A stretch of 64,000 bases of DNA from Halosimplex halophilum (GTDB lineage: Archaea; Halobacteriota; Halobacteria; Halobacteriales; Haloarculaceae): assembly GCF_004698125.1 (NCBI RefSeq), contig NZ_ML214297.1, positions 186,001 to 250,000 of the forward strand. The letters run 5' to 3'. Positions 8,212 through 15,557 of the stretch are shown in pieces (the first letter of the stretch is position 1; every line of letters starts with the position of its first letter). The position numbers were made by a program, and so were the translations under genes. Below the pieces are notes generated by a model. It saw only the letters and a program-made list of their open reading frames with translations. It had not been told where the DNA came from and did no database searches.

Positions 8212-8760
8212 ATGGTCGAGTCCACCGACCTGACGGTCCGCCGGTACCGCGCCGGCGACGGCGAGCGCGTCCGCGAGCTGAACCGCGAGGCGATGGCCGG
8301 GACGCCCGAGTGGGTCGTCGACGCGCCCGACACGGACCTGGAGGACGTGCGCGGCCACTACCTCGACGCCGGCGGCGAGTTCCTCGTCGGCGAACTCGCC
8401 GGCGGAGCGAGCGAGGCCGACCTCGACGACGGGGAGATCGTCGCCACCGGCGCGGTCGAGCCGCTGACGGGCTGGATGGCCGAGCGCTTCGACGCGGCGG
8501 CCGGCACCGGCGAACTCTCCCGCGTCCGCGTCGACCCGGCGATGCAGGGCCGGGGGATCGGGACCCGGATCGTCGAGGAGCTCGCCCGGCGGGCCCGCCG
8601 GCGCGGGTACCGCGCGCTGGTCCTGAACACCGGCGCGGACAACGAGCAGGCCCGCGGATTCTACGAGTCGCTCGGGTACGCCTGCGTCCGCGAGGAGACG
8701 GTGGAGTTCGACGACGCGACGCTCGATCTGGCGCTGTACTGGCGCCGCGTCGACGCGTGA
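8212..8760 (+). CDS. GNAT-family N-acetyltransferase
   Basis: 182 residues with a complete GNAT core: an RVDPAMQGRGIGTRIVEEL acetyl-CoA pyrophosphate loop (Q/RxxGxG/A), followed by ALVLNTGADNEQARGFYESLGY, the usual motif B. The acceptor substrate is unknown. It begins 2 nt after the glyA stop, suggesting transcriptional coupling. Two hairpins follow in the spacer before a convergent gene. Confidence 0.85.
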   Translation: MVESTDLTVRRYRAGDGERVRELNREAMAGTPEWVVDAPDTDLEDVRGHYLDAGGEFLVGELAGGASEADLDDGEIVATGAVEPLTGWMAERFDAAAGTGELSRVRVDPAMQGRGIGTRIVEELARRARRRGYRALVLNTGADNEQARGFYESLGYACVREETVEFDDATLDLALYWRRVDA

Positions 8761-8767
8761 CCGGACG

Positions 8768-8788
8768 GCTCGTCGTCCCGCGACGAGC
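8768..8788. terminator. Hairpin after the GNAT gene
   Basis: GCTCGTCG, a 5-nt loop TCCCG and CGACGAGC form a perfect 8-bp stem 8 nt after the stop codon at 8760. Possible transcript end; no T-run follows. Confidence 0.4.
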
Positions 8789-8895
8789 GGGGTCGGCGCC
8801 GGCCCGGTGGGCGTTTCTCCCGACCCGCCCTCTCGGAGACAGCGACCGCGAGCGCGTCGCGGGCGGTCGGCGCTCGCCGGCGAGTCCGGGAGCGA

Positions 8896-8915
8896 CTCCG
8901 GCTAGCGAGCCGGAG
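8896..8915. terminator. Perfect 8-bp hairpin between convergent genes
   Basis: CTCCGGCT-AGCG-AGCCGGAG, a perfect stem with a 4-nt loop, in the spacer between the converging GNAT and PUA-like genes. The spacer 8761-8959 also holds GACAGCGACCGCGAGCGCG (8838-8856), a string related to the dispersed repeat seen near 29024 and 39761. Confidence 0.4.
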
Positions 8916-8959
8916 CCGTCCGGCGTACTCCGTCGCCCGGAACCGGGCGCGGGCTCGCC

Positions 8960-9493
8960 TCACAGCTCCCGGCGACGACCCTTCGGGACCTGTGAGCGGA
9001 GTTCGCCGTGGACGTAGAGGCCGACGCCGACGGGCTCCGGCTCGCCCGCGACGTCGGTCGTGACGATCAGGTACCCCCAGTCGCCGTCCCAGTCGAGCTG
9101 TTGGTCGTCGCCGGCGACGAACGCGGCGGCCTCGTCCCGGGAGAGGTGGATCACGCAGTCGTCGGCGGCGTCGCCGAACCGCTGGACGGCCTCCAGGGTC
9201 GGCTTCCAGTGCTCGCGGCGCGTCCGCAGGAAGGCCAGCCCCAGGCCCTCGACCGCGACGGGCGAGGCCACGTCGTCGGCGAACGCCCAGACCTTGCCGG
9301 AGCCGCGCTCCCAGAAGGTGTGGCCGTCGAACGTCGCCGGCGGGATTCCGAACCGTTCGTCCCACCACTCCAGGACCTCCGCGCGGGTCGGCCGTCCCTC
9401 GACGACCCGCTCGTCGGCGGTCGCGGGCAGGCGGTCGAACTGCGTCCCGTCGTTCTCGGCGGGCGCGTCTCCGGCGCCGTCCTCGCCGCTCAT
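8960..9493 (-). CDS. PUA-like protein partner of the rRNA methyltransferase (RsmF-C/Nip7-like, DUF7122 type)
   Basis: 177 residues. The central stretch FGIPPATFDGHTFWERGSGK and KVWAFADD resembles the pre-PUA domain that follows the catalytic part of RsmF/NOP2 and occurs in Nip7. The C-terminal half (GDWGYLIVTTDVAGEPEPVGVGLYVHGE) looks like a PUA-type beta barrel. The gene overlaps the m5C methyltransferase stop in an ATGA arrangement, so the two domains that are one protein in many bacteria appear to be split but translationally coupled here. RNA binding is an inference from fold and context. Confidence 0.75.
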   Translation of the reverse strand: MSGEDGAGDAPAENDGTQFDRLPATADERVVEGRPTRAEVLEWWDERFGIPPATFDGHTFWERGSGKVWAFADDVASPVAVEGLGLAFLRTRREHWKPTLEAVQRFGDAADDCVIHLSRDEAAAFVAGDDQQLDWDGDWGYLIVTTDVAGEPEPVGVGLYVHGELRSQVPKGRRREL

Positions 9494-10428
9494 TCGGCGG
9501 TCACCTCCAGTTTCGCGCAGAAGAAGCCGCCGGTGTCGTTGTGGTGGGGGTAGATCCGCCTGGCCTTCCGCACCGATTCGTCGAACCGCTCGCCCTGCCA
9601 CTCGGTGATCCCGGGGGCCGAGTCGAGGGGCAGGTCGAACTCGACGAGCTCGCACGACTCCTCCGCGAGCGCGTGGTCGAGGACGGCCTCGTTCTCCTCG
9701 GGGGCGAACGTGCAGGTGGAGTAGACCACGGTCCCGCCTTCCCGAGTCGTCTGGACCGCCCGGCGGAGGACGCCCTTCTGGACGCCCGAGATGCCCTCGA
9801 CGTGGTCGAGCTCCCAGTCGTCGAGCGCGTCGGGGTTCTTCCGGATGGTGCCCTCGCAGGAACAGGGTACGTCCACCAGCGCGCGGTCGTAGGGCGCGCC
9901 TTCCTCGCCCTCGTCAGAATCCGGCGCGCGGAAGGGCTTCAGCGAGTGGTTGCGGGCGTCCTCGTGGGTGACGGCGACGTTCGTGACGCCGGCGCGCTCG
10001 GCGTTCGAGCGCAGCGCGGAGATGCGGCCGAGGTTGTTGTCCGTGGCGACCAGCAGGCCACGGTCCTCCATCAGCGCGGCGAGTTGCGTGGTCTTGCTCC
10101 CGGGCGCGGCGCAGGCGTCCCACACCCGTTCGCCGGGCCGGGGGTCGAGCACCTCGGCGGGGACGGCCGAGACCTCCTCCTGGCCGTGGATCCACCCGAG
10201 CACGTACGGCCAGTTCGTCCCCGGCTGGTCGTCGGGGAGAGCGAACAGGCCGTCGTGCCACCCGACGGGTTCGTGGGCGATGTCGGCCTCCGCGAGGGCG
10301 TCGCTGGCCCGCTCGACGGTCGTCTTCAGCGTGTTGACGCGGACGACCGACGGGAGCGGGCGCTCGCAGGCCGCCCGGAAGGCGTCGAAATCGTCGACGA
10401 GCGGCTCGTAGCGCTCCAGTACGTCCAT
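9490..10428 (-). CDS. RsmB/NOP2-family rRNA (cytosine-5) methyltransferase
   Basis: 312 residues. SAM-dependent RNA m5C methyltransferase with both catalytic cysteines: VPCSCEGT (motif IV) and YSTCTFAPEENE (motif VI). The SAM site is in DACAAPGSKTTQLA (about residues 108-121), and VRVNTLKT near residue 30 is the family N-terminal motif. The ATG at 10428 starts directly before the conserved region; the longer frame to 10506 is not supported. It overlaps by 4 nt (ATGA) with the downstream PUA-like gene. Target cytosine unknown. Confidence 0.9.
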   Translation of the reverse strand: MDVLERYEPLVDDFDAFRAACERPLPSVVRVNTLKTTVERASDALAEADIAHEPVGWHDGLFALPDDQPGTNWPYVLGWIHGQEEVSAVPAEVLDPRPGERVWDACAAPGSKTTQLAALMEDRGLLVATDNNLGRISALRSNAERAGVTNVAVTHEDARNHSLKPFRAPDSDEGEEGAPYDRALVDVPCSCEGTIRKNPDALDDWELDHVEGISGVQKGVLRRAVQTTREGGTVVYSTCTFAPEENEAVLDHALAEESCELVEFDLPLDSAPGITEWQGERFDESVRKARRIYPHHNDTGGFFCAKLEVTAE

Positions 10429-10522
10429 CGACTCCCCGTTGTCCGCCGCCCGTGTTAACCCTCTCGGCTCCGGTTCGCGGGCGAGCGGACGAGGCTCCCG
10501 GCGCACCCGCCGACCGCAGACG

Positions 10523-10530
10523 GATTTAAG
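10523..10530 (+). promoter_or_regulatory. TATA-like box for the PAC2 gene
   Basis: GATTTAAG centred 27 nt before the ATG at 10554; strong match to the haloarchaeal TATA pattern. Confidence 0.6.
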
Positions 10531-10553
10531 CCGCTGGCCGACTCGTTGCCGGT

Positions 10554-11291
10554 ATGGCGCACGTTCAGGTCCACCGCGAGGACATCGAGCTCGACGAACC
10601 GACGCTGGTCGAGGGGCTGCCGGGGGTCGGCCTCGTCGGCAAGATCGCCGCGGACCACCTCGTCGACGCGCTCGAGATGACCCACTACGCCTCGCTGCAC
10701 TGCGAGGGGATCCCCGAGGTCGCCGTCTTCGGGGAGAACGACCCGACCTACGACCCGCCGGTCCGGGTCTACGCCGACGCCGACCGAAACCTGCTGGCGC
10801 TCCAGAGCGACGTGCCCGTCTCGCCGAACGTCGCCGACGACTTCGCGACCTGCCTGACGCGGTGGCTCGGCGAGCGCGGCGCGACGGCGCTGTACGTCTC
10901 GGGGCTCCCCGCCGAGAAGGAGGGCGTCCCGGGGCTCTACGGCGTCGCCAGCGGCGACGCGACCGACCTGCTCGAGGAGTACGACATCTCGCCCCCCACC
11001 GAGAGCGGGGTCATCAGCGGCCCCACCGGCGCGCTGCTGTACGAGGCCAACCGGCACGACCTGGACGCGCTCGGCCTCGTGGTGGAGGCCAACCGGAACT
11101 TCCCGGACCCGGAGGCCGCGCGGGTCCTCCTCCTCGACGGCGTCGGCCCCATCGCGGGCGTCGACGTCGACACCGACCACCTCGTCGAACAGGCCGAGGA
11201 GATCAGCCAGGCCCGCGAGAACCTCGCCAAACGGATGCAGGAGGCCCAGGAGGAGAGCTCGAAGGCCCAGCCGATGGGGATGTATCAGTAG
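10554..11291 (+). CDS. PAC2-family protein (proteasome assembly chaperone-like)
   Basis: 245 residues. The N-terminus EPTLVEGLPGVGLVGKIAADHL is the PAC2 signature (PF09754). The fold continues through ALYVSGLPAEKEGVPGLYGVAS and a C-terminal helical tail (EISQARENLAKRMQEAQEES). Archaeal homologues (PbaA/PbaB type) are thought to act as chaperones or adaptors around the proteasome. Leaderless start is supported by GATTTAAG 27 nt upstream. The LysE-type exporter gene starts 8 nt after its stop. Confidence 0.88.
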   Translation: MAHVQVHREDIELDEPTLVEGLPGVGLVGKIAADHLVDALEMTHYASLHCEGIPEVAVFGENDPTYDPPVRVYADADRNLLALQSDVPVSPNVADDFATCLTRWLGERGATALYVSGLPAEKEGVPGLYGVASGDATDLLEEYDISPPTESGVISGPTGALLYEANRHDLDALGLVVEANRNFPDPEAARVLLLDGVGPIAGVDVDTDHLVEQAEEISQARENLAKRMQEAQEESSKAQPMGMYQ

Positions 11292-11299
11292 CGACCCCG

Positions 11300-12004
11300 A
11301 TGAGCCTCGCGACCGCCGCGGGCACGTTCGCCGTGGGCGTCGTCTTCGGCCTCGCGCTGGCGGCGCCGCCGGGCCCGATGAACGCCGTCATCGCCGAGGA
11401 GAGCGTCCTCCGCGGGTGGCTCGCCGGCTTCACCGCCGGGCTGGGCGCGATGACCGCCGACTTCGTCTTCTTCGTGCTGTCGCTGGCGGGTGTCGTCGCC
11501 TTCCTGGAGGGCGCCCGGACCCTGCGCGCGGTGATGGTCGGCGTCGGCGGCCTGCTGATGCTGTACTTCGCCGTCGGCGCCGTGCGCGACGCCCGGGCGG
11601 ACTTCCTCTCGGGGGAGCCCGGGCCGGACAGCGACGACGCCGACGCCCGCGGGTTCACGAAGGCGTTCGTCCTCGCGCTGACCAACCCCTACCAGATACT
11701 GTTCTGGCTGACCGTCGGCGTCGGCCTGCTCGAACCCGGCACCGTCGACGTGCTCTCCTACCTGCCGGTCGTCGGCGCGGACCTGGCCGGCGCGCTCGTC
11801 GTCCGGACGGGCAGCCCGGCGCTGCTGGCGGGGCTGTTCGGCGGCATCGTCGTCTGGATCACCGGGTTCCCGGCGACGCTGGTGGGCGTCGGCCGCCGGG
11901 TCGACGCGTTCGCGCCCGCCGCCGCGGTCGCCTCGGCGCTGGTGCTCGCGGGGTTCGGCGTCGCCTTCTGCTGGACGGCGGCGCGGACGCTGGTCAGCCT
12001 CTGA
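11300..12004 (+). CDS. LysE-family amino-acid/metabolite exporter
   Basis: 234-residue inner-membrane protein with about six hydrophobic segments. The N-terminal segment contains the LysE/RhtB hallmark GLALAAPPGPMNAVIAEES (about 17-35); a central conserved NPYQILFWLTVGVGLL corresponds to the NP-P region of the family. A charged, acidic loop (about 96-117) separates the halves. The substrate cannot be predicted. Likely second gene of an operon with the PAC2 protein (8-nt gap). Confidence 0.82.
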   Translation: MSLATAAGTFAVGVVFGLALAAPPGPMNAVIAEESVLRGWLAGFTAGLGAMTADFVFFVLSLAGVVAFLEGARTLRAVMVGVGGLLMLYFAVGAVRDARADFLSGEPGPDSDDADARGFTKAFVLALTNPYQILFWLTVGVGLLEPGTVDVLSYLPVVGADLAGALVVRTGSPALLAGLFGGIVVWITGFPATLVGVGRRVDAFAPAAAVASALVLAGFGVAFCWTAARTLVSL

Positions 12005-12008
12005 GCCG

Positions 12009-12057
12009 GCCGCGGTCCGGATCGCTCGCCGCGGTCCGGATCGCTCGCCGCGTCCGG
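12009..12057. repeat. 19-bp tandem repeat, about 2.5 copies
   Basis: GCCGCGGTCCGGATCGCTC occurs at 12009-12027 and again exactly at 12028-12046, followed by a partial copy with one deletion. It lies between the convergent LysE-type and HD genes. Function unknown. Confidence 0.85.
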
Positions 12058-12117
12058 GCGCCATCGGACGGCCGCGTCGCGGGTCGGTCGGCGTCGCGGG
12101 CTGGTTCGCGGCGCCGG

Positions 12118-12825
12118 TCAGTCCCCGCCGTCGGGCCGTCCCGGGAGCTCCTCGGGCTCGACGTCGGCGACCTCGGCTTCGAGCCACTCCTTGAACCACT
12201 TGACGCGCTTGAGCCGGCGGTGGCAGATGCTCTCGGCGGTGTCGCTGCGGATCCGCTCGCGGGCGTCGGTGCCGCGTTCGAGGACGCGCCCGACCATCTC
12301 GGCGGCGTCGATGTGCGTCCGGGACTCGTAACCCATCCGCAACAGCATGAGGGCGGTGCCGTTGGCGCCGACCTTGTCGAGCAGGTCCGCCTCGATGAGA
12401 CACTGCGTCTCCAGCGGCAGGTCGGTCAGCTCGCCCTGGTAGGAGTGGTCGCGGACGGCGGCGCAGACCTCGTCGACGAACGAGGCGGGGTAGTCGCCGT
12501 GGCTGGTGAGGTACTCGCGGGCGATGCGGGCGCCCTCCTCGGCGTGGAGGTCCTGGTCGACCTCCAGCTTCGCGATGTCGTGGAAGAGCGCGGCGACGCG
12601 GGTTACGTCCACGTTGGCACCCTCGGCTTCGGCGATCTCCTCGGCGAGTTCGACCACGTTGAGGATGTGGTTGAACCGGTACTCCGCGGAGTGCCACGGG
12701 TACCACCGCATGCGGCCGCCGTCGTCCTCGCTCTCGACGCTGGCGGCCAGGTAGTCGTGGACGAAGTCCTGCATCTCCGCGAACTCCTCGGCGGAGACGG
12801 GCGACTCCCTAATTTCGACGCCCAC
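12118..12825 (-). CDS. HD-domain metal-dependent phosphohydrolase
   Basis: 235 residues. An HD domain with His 53 in YRFNHILNVVEL, the HD pair at 82-83 in ALFHDIAKLEVD, His in LHAEEGARIA and a later Asp in IEADLLDKVG (about 150). This matches stand-alone HD hydrolases acting on nucleotides or phosphoesters; substrate unknown. Translation starts at GTG 12825 with a Shine-Dalgarno GGAGGTGG a few nt upstream, unlike most first genes here. A mini-ORF overlaps this start. Confidence 0.82.
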   Translation of the reverse strand: MGVEIRESPVSAEEFAEMQDFVHDYLAASVESEDDGGRMRWYPWHSAEYRFNHILNVVELAEEIAEAEGANVDVTRVAALFHDIAKLEVDQDLHAEEGARIAREYLTSHGDYPASFVDEVCAAVRDHSYQGELTDLPLETQCLIEADLLDKVGANGTALMLLRMGYESRTHIDAAEMVGRVLERGTDARERIRSDTAESICHRRLKRVKWFKEWLEAEVADVEPEELPGRPDGGD

Positions 12826-12859
12826 GGAACCACCTCCGGTAGATACGTGCGTCAGTCAT
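12809..12859 (-). CDS. Putative 16-codon leader ORF of the HD gene
   Basis: ATG at 12859 starts a basic 16-residue peptide (MTDARIYRRWFRGRRN) whose TAG is at 12809-12811, 14 nt past the GTG of the HD gene. The HD Shine-Dalgarno is inside it. A TATA-like CCTAAGAG around 12885-12892 is about 29 nt upstream of this ATG, so the transcript could start at the leader ATG and reach the HD gene by reinitiation. Confidence 0.4.
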   Translation of the reverse strand: MTDARIYRRWFRGRRN

Positions 12860-12892
12860 CTTACGAATAGAAAGGCGCGTTCGACTCTTAGG

Positions 12893-13183
12893 CGTTACGA
12901 CACCCGTGGCCCGCCGGATTCGACACCGCCGAACGCCCCCGACGGGCGTTCACCGACCGCCCGAAACCGCTCCACTGCGGCCGGATCCGCACGCTGTCCC
13001 CCGGTCTCGGTCGGGTCCGTGTCCCGGTGGACCGGGCGGCGGGCCCGTCGGTAGACCGCCTGCCGGACCCGTCGGTCCCCGACCCCGATGCGCGTTCCCG
13101 AACAGGGGCCGCGATCTCCACGCGTGTCCACCGTCCGGGCCGATCGGTTCGCGGGTCGGAACCCGACCCGCGGCGTGGCGTGG
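12893..13183. other. Intergenic region with no supported gene
   Basis: About 290 bases between the divergent HD and GNAT genes. Open frames occur on both strands but have no family resemblance, start context or biased composition. Promoters of the two flanking genes occupy its ends. Confidence 0.6.
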
Positions 13184-13190
13184 TTTTATC
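13184..13190 (+). promoter_or_regulatory. TATA-like box for the GNAT-zinc ribbon gene
   Basis: TTTTATC centred 28 nt before the ATG at 13215. Confidence 0.5.
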
Positions 13191-13214
13191 GTGGTGCGTG
13201 TCAACGTGTGACGT

Positions 13215-13940
13215 ATGAACGTGCGTACCGCGGAGCGGGGGGACCGACCGGCGATCCGGGACGTGGCGCGGCGCTCGCTGCAGGCGTCGTACTCGCTGAG
13301 CCCGGAGGCGATCACCGGCGCCGTCGCCGAGTGGTACGACGAGGCGGCGCTGGACGAGGCGACGACCGACGACGACCGGTACCTGCTCGTCGCCGAGCGG
13401 GAGGGGCAGGTCGTCGGCTTCGCCGAGAGCGAGCTGTCGGGCGAGGACGCGACGCTGCTGTGGCTCCACGTCGACCCGGCCTACCGCGGCGAGGGGGTCG
13501 GGACGGCGCTGTTCGAGGCGACCCGCGAGCGGCTGGAGGCGGCCGGCGCCGACCGCATGATCGGTCGCGTGCTCGCCGACAACGTCGACGGCAACGGCTT
13601 CTACGAGGCCCAGGGCTTCGAGCGGGTCGACGAGGCCGACCTGGAGATCGCCGGGCGCCACCACGTCGAGAACGTCTGGGCCGAGTCCGGCGACGACGGC
13701 CTCCAGCCCATCAAGAGCGCCGACGGCGAGACCGTCTACGTCGACGAGACCGACTGGGACGACGGCTCCGCCGCGAAGTTCTACACCGTGTACCGCGACG
13801 AGGACGGCGCCGACCACTACGGCTACTTCTGCAGCAACTGCAACCGCCTCGCCAACGCGATGGACGCGATGGGCCGCATCGAGTGCGATAGCTGCGGCAA
13901 CGCCCGCAAGCCCACCCGCTGGGACGCCGCGTACCTCTGA
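13215..13940 (+). CDS. GNAT acetyltransferase fused to a C-terminal zinc-ribbon domain
   Basis: 241 residues. Residues 1-150 are a GNAT domain with the acetyl-CoA loop HVDPAYRGEGVGTALFEA (about 86-103) and motif B VLADNVDGNGFYEAQGFE. A separate C-terminal domain (about 165-241) begins QPIKSADGETVYVDE and holds CSNCN and CDSCGN, one zinc-ribbon site. The same kind of tail is seen as a separate small domain in haloarchaea (from recall, DUF5816-like). The fusion suggests binding of a protein or nucleic-acid substrate through the ribbon. Leaderless start is supported by TTTTATC 28 nt upstream. Confidence 0.8.
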   Translation: MNVRTAERGDRPAIRDVARRSLQASYSLSPEAITGAVAEWYDEAALDEATTDDDRYLLVAEREGQVVGFAESELSGEDATLLWLHVDPAYRGEGVGTALFEATRERLEAAGADRMIGRVLADNVDGNGFYEAQGFERVDEADLEIAGRHHVENVWAESGDDGLQPIKSADGETVYVDETDWDDGSAAKFYTVYRDEDGADHYGYFCSNCNRLANAMDAMGRIECDSCGNARKPTRWDAAYL

Positions 13941-14112
13941 CCGTTCGCGACCCGCTTCCCGGTCGACGGTGAGCGGTGCACGCCCTCGACGCGCTCGTTC
14001 ACGCGGACGCCGGGACAGCCCTGCGACCGCACCGGCGACCGCCCCGCACAGCACCGCAACGGGCCCTCCCCTCTCCGAAGGTTCAAGTGCGGGAGCGCGA
14101 CCATCGCAGCCC

Positions 14113-14760
14113 ATGCTCGCGATCGCCGGCGGCAAGGGTGGCTGCGGGAAGACGACGACGGCGCTGGGGCTGGCGGCGGCGCTTGCCCGGGACGGGGGGC
14201 GGCCGCTCGTGGTCGACGCGGACTGCGACATGCCGAACCTGCACACGATGGCCGAGACGGACCGCTCGCCGGGCGTCGACGCCGTCGCCGAGGGCGACTC
14301 GATCGCCGCGGCGACTCACCGGAGCACCGTCGTCCCCGGCGTCGACGTGCTCCCGGCCGGGGACGCGTCGGGGTCGCTCGGCCGGACGGCGCTGCGTCGG
14401 CTCGGGCGCGCTCGCGGGCGAGTGATCCTCGACTGTCCCGCGGGCGGGTCGGACGGGGCCGCCGCGCCCCTGCGCCACGCCGACGCGGCGCTGGTCGTCT
14501 CGACGGGCGCGCCGGCGAGTCTCGGCGACGCCGCCAAGACCGCGCGGATGGCCGAGGCGCTGGGCGCGCGGGTCGTCGGCAGCGTCCTCACACGGACCGA
14601 CGATCCCCCGCCGACCGCCCCCGCGTCGGACGGTTCGGATCGCGCGCCGGAGCCGGTCCTGGCGACGGTCCCGGAGATCGACGGGGACGTGCTGGGCGAC
14701 CGGGTCGGACGCGCGTCGTACGATCGGCTCGCAACGGCGCTCGCGAGGCGGAATATTTAA
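14113..14760 (+). CDS. MinD/ParA-like P-loop ATPase
   Basis: 215 residues. Deviant Walker A KGGCGKTTTALGLAAAL (about 8-24) with the signature lysine, Walker A' LVVDADCDMPNLH and Walker B VILDCPAG. It is short for MinD (about 260) and lacks an obvious C-terminal amphipathic membrane helix, so a cell-division role is not implied; small MinD paralogues are numerous in haloarchaea. The promoter of the next gene overlaps its 3' end. It may act with the RAD55-like protein downstream. Confidence 0.8.
   Translation: MLAIAGGKGGCGKTTTALGLAAALARDGGRPLVVDADCDMPNLHTMAETDRSPGVDAVAEGDSIAAATHRSTVVPGVDVLPAGDASGSLGRTALRRLGRARGRVILDCPAGGSDGAAAPLRHADAALVVSTGAPASLGDAAKTARMAEALGARVVGSVLTRTDDPPPTAPASDGSDRAPEPVLATVPEIDGDVLGDRVGRASYDRLATALARRNI
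14753..14760 (+). promoter_or_regulatory. TATA box overlapping the MinD-like stop codon
   Basis: ATATTTAA, ending exactly at the stop codon of the upstream gene, is about 32 nt before the ATG at 14789. It gives the RAD55-like gene its own promoter. Confidence 0.55.
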
Positions 14761-14788
14761 TCTGGTGGGATCGTTATAGTTCGGTAGC

Positions 14789-15418
14789 ATGGTCAACCGG
14801 CTCGACACGGGGATCGATGTCCTCGACCGGAAGCTCGGGGGTGGGATCCCGGAGGGGAGCATCGTCGCCCTCAGTGCCCAGCCGGCCAGCCAGGCGGAGC
14901 TGTTCCTCTACGAACTCACCGCGACCCGCGGCACGCTGTACCTCTCGCTCGACCGCACCGCCCAGTCGGTCACCGCCAGCATCGAGCAGTCGCCCACCAC
15001 CACCGGCGACCCGACGGTCCGGCACATCTCCGGGGAGGCGCCGCTGGACAACGCCAGCAAGCTCGTCTCCGCGCTCCCGGAGACCTCCAACCTCATCGTC
15101 GACCCGCTGGACGTGCTGGAGGCCCAGGAGCCCCCCTCGCGGTACCGCTCGTTCATGAACGACCTGCAGAACCACATCGTCAACACGGGCAGCCTCGCGA
15201 TCGTCCACTGCCTCGACGGCCGCAGCGTCCCGCCGCTCCGGGACACCACCGAGCACTTCGCCGACGTGATCTTCGAGCTGAAGACCACGACCGACGCCGA
15301 CGAGGTGGAGAACCGGCTCGCGATCCCCAAGTTCCGCGGCGGCCGCGCCCCGACCGACATCATCAAGCTCGACCTCGTCGAGCAGGTGTCGATCGACACG
15401 AGCCGGGACATCGCGTAA
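14789..15418 (+). CDS. RAD55/KaiC-like protein lacking a Walker A motif
   Basis: 209 residues. It has the RAD55/KaiC opening LDTGIDVLDRKLGGGIPEGSI, but where GxxxxGKT should follow the sequence is SAQPASQAELFLY. The fold continues with a Walker-B-like NLIVDPLDVLE, a Ser/Thr-rich central part and RLAIPKFRGGRAP. It therefore probably does not hydrolyse ATP in the usual way. Such proteins are widespread in haloarchaea and often listed as RecA-superfamily regulators. It may be a pseudo-ATPase partner of another RAD55-like protein or of the adjacent MinD-like ATPase. Confidence 0.75.
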   Translation: MVNRLDTGIDVLDRKLGGGIPEGSIVALSAQPASQAELFLYELTATRGTLYLSLDRTAQSVTASIEQSPTTTGDPTVRHISGEAPLDNASKLVSALPETSNLIVDPLDVLEAQEPPSRYRSFMNDLQNHIVNTGSLAIVHCLDGRSVPPLRDTTEHFADVIFELKTTTDADEVENRLAIPKFRGGRAPTDIIKLDLVEQVSIDTSRDIA

Positions 15419-15557
15419 CCGCCGTCGGACCGACGAGTCCCAACGACGGGCGCCGAGTGGCAACCACCGGGCCGGTCGGCCGCAACGACCCGGAGGACGA
15501 GTGGCGACGATCGGGTCGGAGAAAAACACATACGGGACGAGAGCGAGTGGGCGAACG

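Noticed and set aside
12888-14246. Minus-strand frame of about 450 residues over the GNAT-zinc ribbon gene
   Set aside because: Runs antisense to a gene with a clear acetyl-CoA loop and zinc ribbon; no domain recognisable.
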